A DNA stretch of 8,983 bases from Rhizorhapis sp. SPR117 (GTDB taxonomy: Bacteria > Pseudomonadota > Alphaproteobacteria > Sphingomonadales > Sphingomonadaceae), in the NCBI RefSeq assembly GCF_021742065.1, contig NZ_JAKKIE010000092.1, positions 1 through 8,983 of the forward strand. The letters run 5' to 3'. Positions within the stretch are counted from its first letter, which is position 1. Each line of letters starts with the position of its first letter. A model generated the notes under the pieces. The model saw nothing but the letters and a program-made list of their open reading frames with translations, made no database searches and was not told the DNA's origin. Shown here one piece after another: positions 6,527 to 8,983 of the stretch. Made by a program: the position numbers and the translations under genes.

Positions 6527-7615
6527 ATGGATGACAGCGCCGACCGACTGCGAAAGATAATCCATATCGACATGGACGCTTTTTTCGCGTCGGTGGAACA
6601 GCGCGATGATCCTGCCTTGCGTGGCAAACCTGTCGCTGTGGGATACGCCAGCGCACGTGGCGTGGTTGCAGCGGCCAGTTATGAAGCCCGTTCGTTTGGC
6701 GTGCGCTCCGCCATGCCGTCGATCACTGCGCAGCGCAAATGCCCTGACCTGATCTTCATGCCTCCCCGGTTCGATGTCTATCGCGAGGTATCGCGGCAAG
6801 TGCGCGCCATCTTCGCCGATTATACACCGCATATCGAACCGCTGTCGCTGGATGAAGCCTATCTGGACGTCACTGAAAACCTCCAGAAGATCACATCGGC
6901 CACAGCAATAGCGGAGCATATCCGGGCGCGCATTAAAGCAGAAACCGGACTGACCGCTTCTGCCGGCGTGTCCTCCAACAAATTCCTTGCCAAGCTGGCG
7001 TCCGACCAGAACAAACCCGATGGCCTATGCGTCGTGCGCCCTGAACAAGGGGAAGCATTTGTGGCCACGCTGCCCGTAAGCCGCTTTCATGGCGTAGGGC
7101 CAGTGACTGCGCGAAAGATGCATGCACTGGGTATCCACACCGGCGCTGATCTGCGGATGCAGGAGTTACCCTTTCTGGAACGGCAATTCGGCAATTCGGC
7201 ACGTTATTATTATTGGGCCTCGCGCGGTCGGGATGATCGACCGGTACGAGCCAACGCCATCCGCAAGTCGATAGGGGCCGAACGCACCTTTTCCGCTGAC
7301 CTGTCATCCGAAAGTGACCTGATCGAAGCGCTGGAACCGATTATCGAGGATGTCTGGCACCGCATCGAACGCGCGGTCGCGACAGGGCGCACGATCACGC
7401 TGAAAGTCAAATTTACCGATTTCCAGCAAATGACCCGCGCACATTCGCTGCCTTTACCGATCGCATCAAAGCCGGAATTTGCGCAAATCGGACGCGAACT
7501 GTTGCACGCGCAACTACCATTCGGGAAAGGGGTGCGCTTGCTTGGCCTGACCATATCCAATCTGGATCATGATCTCACTCCGGAAACGCCCAGGCAACTT
7601 GCCTTATCGATTTAG
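6527..7615 (+). CDS. dinB: DNA polymerase IV (Y-family, DinB)
   Basis: This is an error-prone translesion polymerase that extends past damaged bases and binds the sliding clamp. The 362-residue product has the Y-family palm: HIDMDAFFASVE (13-24) with metal ligand Asp15 and steric gate Phe20, and PLSLDEAYLDV (105-115) with Asp109 and Glu110. The helix-hairpin-helix thumb motif is FHGVGPVTARKMHALGI (187-203), and the little finger covers about 240-345. The last six residues, QLALSI, fit the clamp-binding motif seen at the same place in E. coli Pol IV (QLVLGL). There is no ImuB-like loss of catalytic residues, so it should be active. No good Shine-Dalgarno precedes the ATG, and I found no alphaproteobacterial LexA box (GTTC-N7-GTTC), so SOS control is not evident. 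It may be co-transcribed with acs. Confidence 0.96.
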   Translation: MDDSADRLRKIIHIDMDAFFASVEQRDDPALRGKPVAVGYASARGVVAAASYEARSFGVRSAMPSITAQRKCPDLIFMPPRFDVYREVSRQVRAIFADYTPHIEPLSLDEAYLDVTENLQKITSATAIAEHIRARIKAETGLTASAGVSSNKFLAKLASDQNKPDGLCVVRPEQGEAFVATLPVSRFHGVGPVTARKMHALGIHTGADLRMQELPFLERQFGNSARYYYWASRGRDDRPVRANAIRKSIGAERTFSADLSSESDLIEALEPIIEDVWHRIERAVATGRTITLKVKFTDFQQMTRAHSLPLPIASKPEFAQIGRELLHAQLPFGKGVRLLGLTISNLDHDLTPETPRQLALSI

Positions 7616-7622
7616 GGATGTG

Positions 7623-7994
7623 TTACCCGGCAATCAAACGCAGCAGCGCTCCAACGGGAATCCAGGCCAATGGCAATAACAAGGTCAGCGCCCACAGCTT
7701 CATCTGATCAGCCCGATAGCGCGAGACAATGTCAGGACTGGATAGTTGGCTTTGCGACAATAGTTCCCACCGGCGCTCCATATTGCGTGCGGCGGGAATG
7801 ATGGCGGCAATCAATATAGCTATGCCGATATGATAGAGCAGCGAGGTGGCCCCGCTTGCCACAACCGTGGAAATCACGAAAATCTGAAGTCCGCCAAACA
7901 CGACGAGTGCAGCCGCGAGATTATTGCTCATCTTGCGGTGCCAGATTGCGGCAGAGCGTCCAGCAACGCCGGATGATGGAAAGATCGAAGCCAT
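7623..7994 (-). CDS. Small three-helix membrane protein, unknown function
   Basis: The 123-residue product is not a family I recognise. It has three hydrophobic segments likely to span the membrane: about 26-46, 52-69 and 99-121. Between the second and third lies a polar loop (about 70-98) with charged residues such as ARNMERRW. Residues 1-24 are polar without a signal peptide. The start is uncertain. The ATG at 7994 has only a weak GGGG upstream; a TTG at 8051 would add 19 residues but overlaps a TATACT -10-like box; an ATG at 7931 would begin just before the first helix. Its stop is 7 bp from that of dinB, running toward it, so the two transcripts must overlap at their 3' ends. Confidence 0.75.
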   Translation of the reverse strand: MASIFPSSGVAGRSAAIWHRKMSNNLAAALVVFGGLQIFVISTVVASGATSLLYHIGIAILIAAIIPAARNMERRWELLSQSQLSSPDIVSRYRADQMKLWALTLLLPLAWIPVGALLRLIAG

Positions 7995-8050
7995 TATGCG
8001 AACCCCAGCTTTATTTGGGCGGAAGTTTTCATGAGTCGGCGCATCGATCA

Positions 8051-8056
8051 AGTATA
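8051..8056 (-). promoter_or_regulatory. Candidate -10 box of the membrane protein gene
   Basis: On the minus strand TATACT lies about 57 bp upstream of the ATG at 7994. No convincing -35 box is seen 16-18 bp further upstream. If it is used, transcription starts inside any longer reading frame, which supports the 7994 start. Confidence 0.3.
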
Positions 8057-8208
8057 AATTTCAATTTTTAGGTCTCCGGCGCCACATTGTTACGCACAAA
8101 TACGCCAAAACGTCGCTCTGCCCTTGTTACATTTTGCGACAGAGCCTTTCGGCAAGCTGACAAGCGCATTCGTCGTCCGTTCAGAGCGAATCACCCATAA
8201 AGCTTTTA

Positions 8209-8245
8209 TCAGCGGCGCCGATCCTCTCCCTTTGGGTGCCGCTGA
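8209..8245 (+). promoter_or_regulatory. Leader hairpin ahead of the RcnB-like gene
   Basis: TCAGCGGCGCC (8209-8219) pairs with GGTGCCGCTGA (8235-8245) over 11 bp including one G-U, with a 15-nt pyrimidine-rich loop. It ends 7 nt before the Shine-Dalgarno AAGGAG (8253-8258). The loop contains CTCCCTTT, which could partly pair with that site. No T-run follows, so an mRNA stability or translational control element is more likely than a terminator. No known riboswitch class was recognised. Confidence 0.5.
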
Positions 8246-8264
8246 CAGGAACAAGGAGTCGAAC

Positions 8265-8732
8265 ATGCGTAAAGTCATATTGGCCGCGTTGATGGCGGCA
8301 ACTATCTTGCCTGCCACCGCCATGGCGCAGACTCGTGAACTGGCCCGCGACCGGCAGGACATACGGCAGGAACAACGCGATCTTCATCAAGCCCAGCGCT
8401 ATGGCGACAGGCGTGACGTTCGCAATGAACGCCGCGATGTGCGTCAAGCAAAAAAGGAATATCGCGAGGACTGGCGGGATTATCGCAAGCATAACCGCAA
8501 ATTATATGCCCGCGGGACGTGGCATTCCTCCTTTCGCTATAAAGCATTCCGTCCCGGCGTGCGGGTCGCGCCCGGCTATTATGCATCGCGTTATGTGATC
8601 GCCAATCCGGGCCGATACCACTTGCCCCCCGCGCGCGGCATCAACCGCTGGGTGCGTCATTATGATGACGTATTGCTGGTCAACATGCGGACAGGCGTTG
8701 TCGTTGATGTGATACGAAATTTTTACTGGTAA
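8265..8732 (+). CDS. RcnB-family exported protein
   Basis: The 155-residue product has a signal peptide (1-21, cleavage after AMA). A strongly charged segment follows (about 23-82), rich in Arg, Asp, Glu and Gln with repeated DxRxExR-like spacing (DRQDIRQEQRD, RRDVRNERRDVRQ), probably a long amphipathic helix or coiled coil. The C-terminal domain (about 95-155), with RWVRHYDDVLLVNMRTGVVV (128-147), matches the RcnB family pattern. E. coli RcnB is a periplasmic protein affecting nickel and cobalt homeostasis. This one is longer and not His-rich, so a metal role is not shown. The ATG at 8265 is fixed by AAGGAG 6 nt upstream and by the signal peptide. It stands alone, with a leader hairpin before it and a long hairpin after it. 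Confidence 0.85.
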   Translation: MRKVILAALMAATILPATAMAQTRELARDRQDIRQEQRDLHQAQRYGDRRDVRNERRDVRQAKKEYREDWRDYRKHNRKLYARGTWHSSFRYKAFRPGVRVAPGYYASRYVIANPGRYHLPPARGINRWVRHYDDVLLVNMRTGVVVDVIRNFYW

Positions 8733-8735
8733 GAA

Positions 8736-8788
8736 CCACGTTGGCCGCGCCGTCCTCCCTTGCAAGTCAGGCGACGCGGCCGATGTGG
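8736..8788 (+). terminator. Long imperfect hairpin after the RcnB-like gene
   Basis: CCACGTTGGCCGCG (8736-8749) pairs with CGCGGCCGATGTGG (8775-8788) with two G-U pairs. The stem can continue inward for about four more pairs past one C-A mismatch, leaving a loop near 8755-8769. It begins 3 nt after the stop codon. There is no U-tract, so it is either a non-canonical terminator or a 3'-end stabiliser. Confidence 0.5.
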
Positions 8789-8885
8789 CGACTAGCGCCA
8801 ACCATCGGTCCGAAAGGGGGTGGACCATCATAAGCAACGAACGACATGCAAAAAGGTTCGACGCGTCCTCTGAAATGTCACACCG

Positions 8886-8913
8886 ATATGGTCATATTAG
8901 GGTCAGGACCCTA
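8886..8913. promoter_or_regulatory. Two abutting palindromes, operator-like
   Basis: ATATGGTCATAT (8886-8897, 5-bp arms) is directly followed by TAGGGTCAGGACCCTA (8898-8913, perfect 7-bp arms around AG). Both contain GGTCA, at 8890-8894 and 8901-8905, spaced 11 bp or one helical turn. They lie upstream of the Shine-Dalgarno of the gene starting at 8970. A regulator-binding site or the inverted end of a mobile element would both fit. Confidence 0.4.
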
Positions 8914-8969
8914 GTCACCCGGAACTGTAATCCACCTCATTGATTCACGCCTCTTTGAGGAGATGAACA

Positions 8970-8983
8970 ATGCTAGGTCGGCA
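8970..8983 (+). CDS. First codons of a gene cut by the window end
   Basis: GAGGAG (8957-8962) is followed after 7 nt by an ATG at 8970, giving M-L-G-R before the window ends. An ATG at 8963 in another frame touches the Shine-Dalgarno and is less likely. A small hairpin, CCTC-TTT-GAGG (8950-8960), partly covers the ribosome binding site. Too little is present to identify the product. Confidence 0.35.

Noticed and set aside
8087..8130. Two TTGTTAC copies 37 bp apart upstream of the RcnB-like gene
   Set aside because: A 7-mer repeated twice in an A/T-rich leader can easily occur by chance, and I could not tie it to a known regulator.

Overview
The window looks like ordinary chromosome from an alphaproteobacterium, most likely a member of the Sphingomonadales. 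This rests on a moderately high G+C content, two families largely confined to Alphaproteobacteria (EipA/DUF1134 and DUF1489), and a two-exported-protein, RcnB-like style typical of sphingomonads. The species cannot be fixed from the sequence alone. I do not see a clear new multi-gene system. The unusual material lies at the two edges and in non-coding structures.

Left edge (1-728): a 47-bp tandem repeat resembling the multiple terminal repeats of an IS21-type insertion sequence, cut by the window start. It is followed by about 600 bp with no convincing gene, only a short possible gene remnant, a textbook rho-independent terminator (330-355) and a 12-bp duplicated CCCTAA-like motif. This stretch lies on the 3' side of a complete tRNA-Ser(GCU) gene (729-820, minus strand), a common position for integrated elements, so it may be the worn end of an island.

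Core (871-7994): the tRNA promoter faces left, and diverging from it is eipA, encoding an exported envelope protein. Tail to tail with eipA comes a minus-strand pair: a DUF1489 protein and, upstream of it, the magnesium transporter/channel mgtE. Diverging from mgtE is a cytoplasmic cyclophilin gene closed by a strong hairpin terminator. Next on the plus strand are acs (acetyl-CoA synthetase) and, 48 bp later, dinB (DNA polymerase IV), which may share a transcript. A small three-helix membrane protein gene runs toward dinB from the other side, with only 7 bp between the two stop codons.

Right edge (8051-8983): an exported, Arg/Asp-rich RcnB-family protein with a strong hairpin just ahead of its ribosome binding site and a long imperfect hairpin after its stop. 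Beyond it lies a gene-free stretch with two abutting palindromes upstream of a good ribosome binding site and the first codons of a gene cut by the window end.

The genes are mostly housekeeping and functionally independent: ion transport, protein folding, acetate activation, translesion synthesis and envelope maintenance. No pathway links them.
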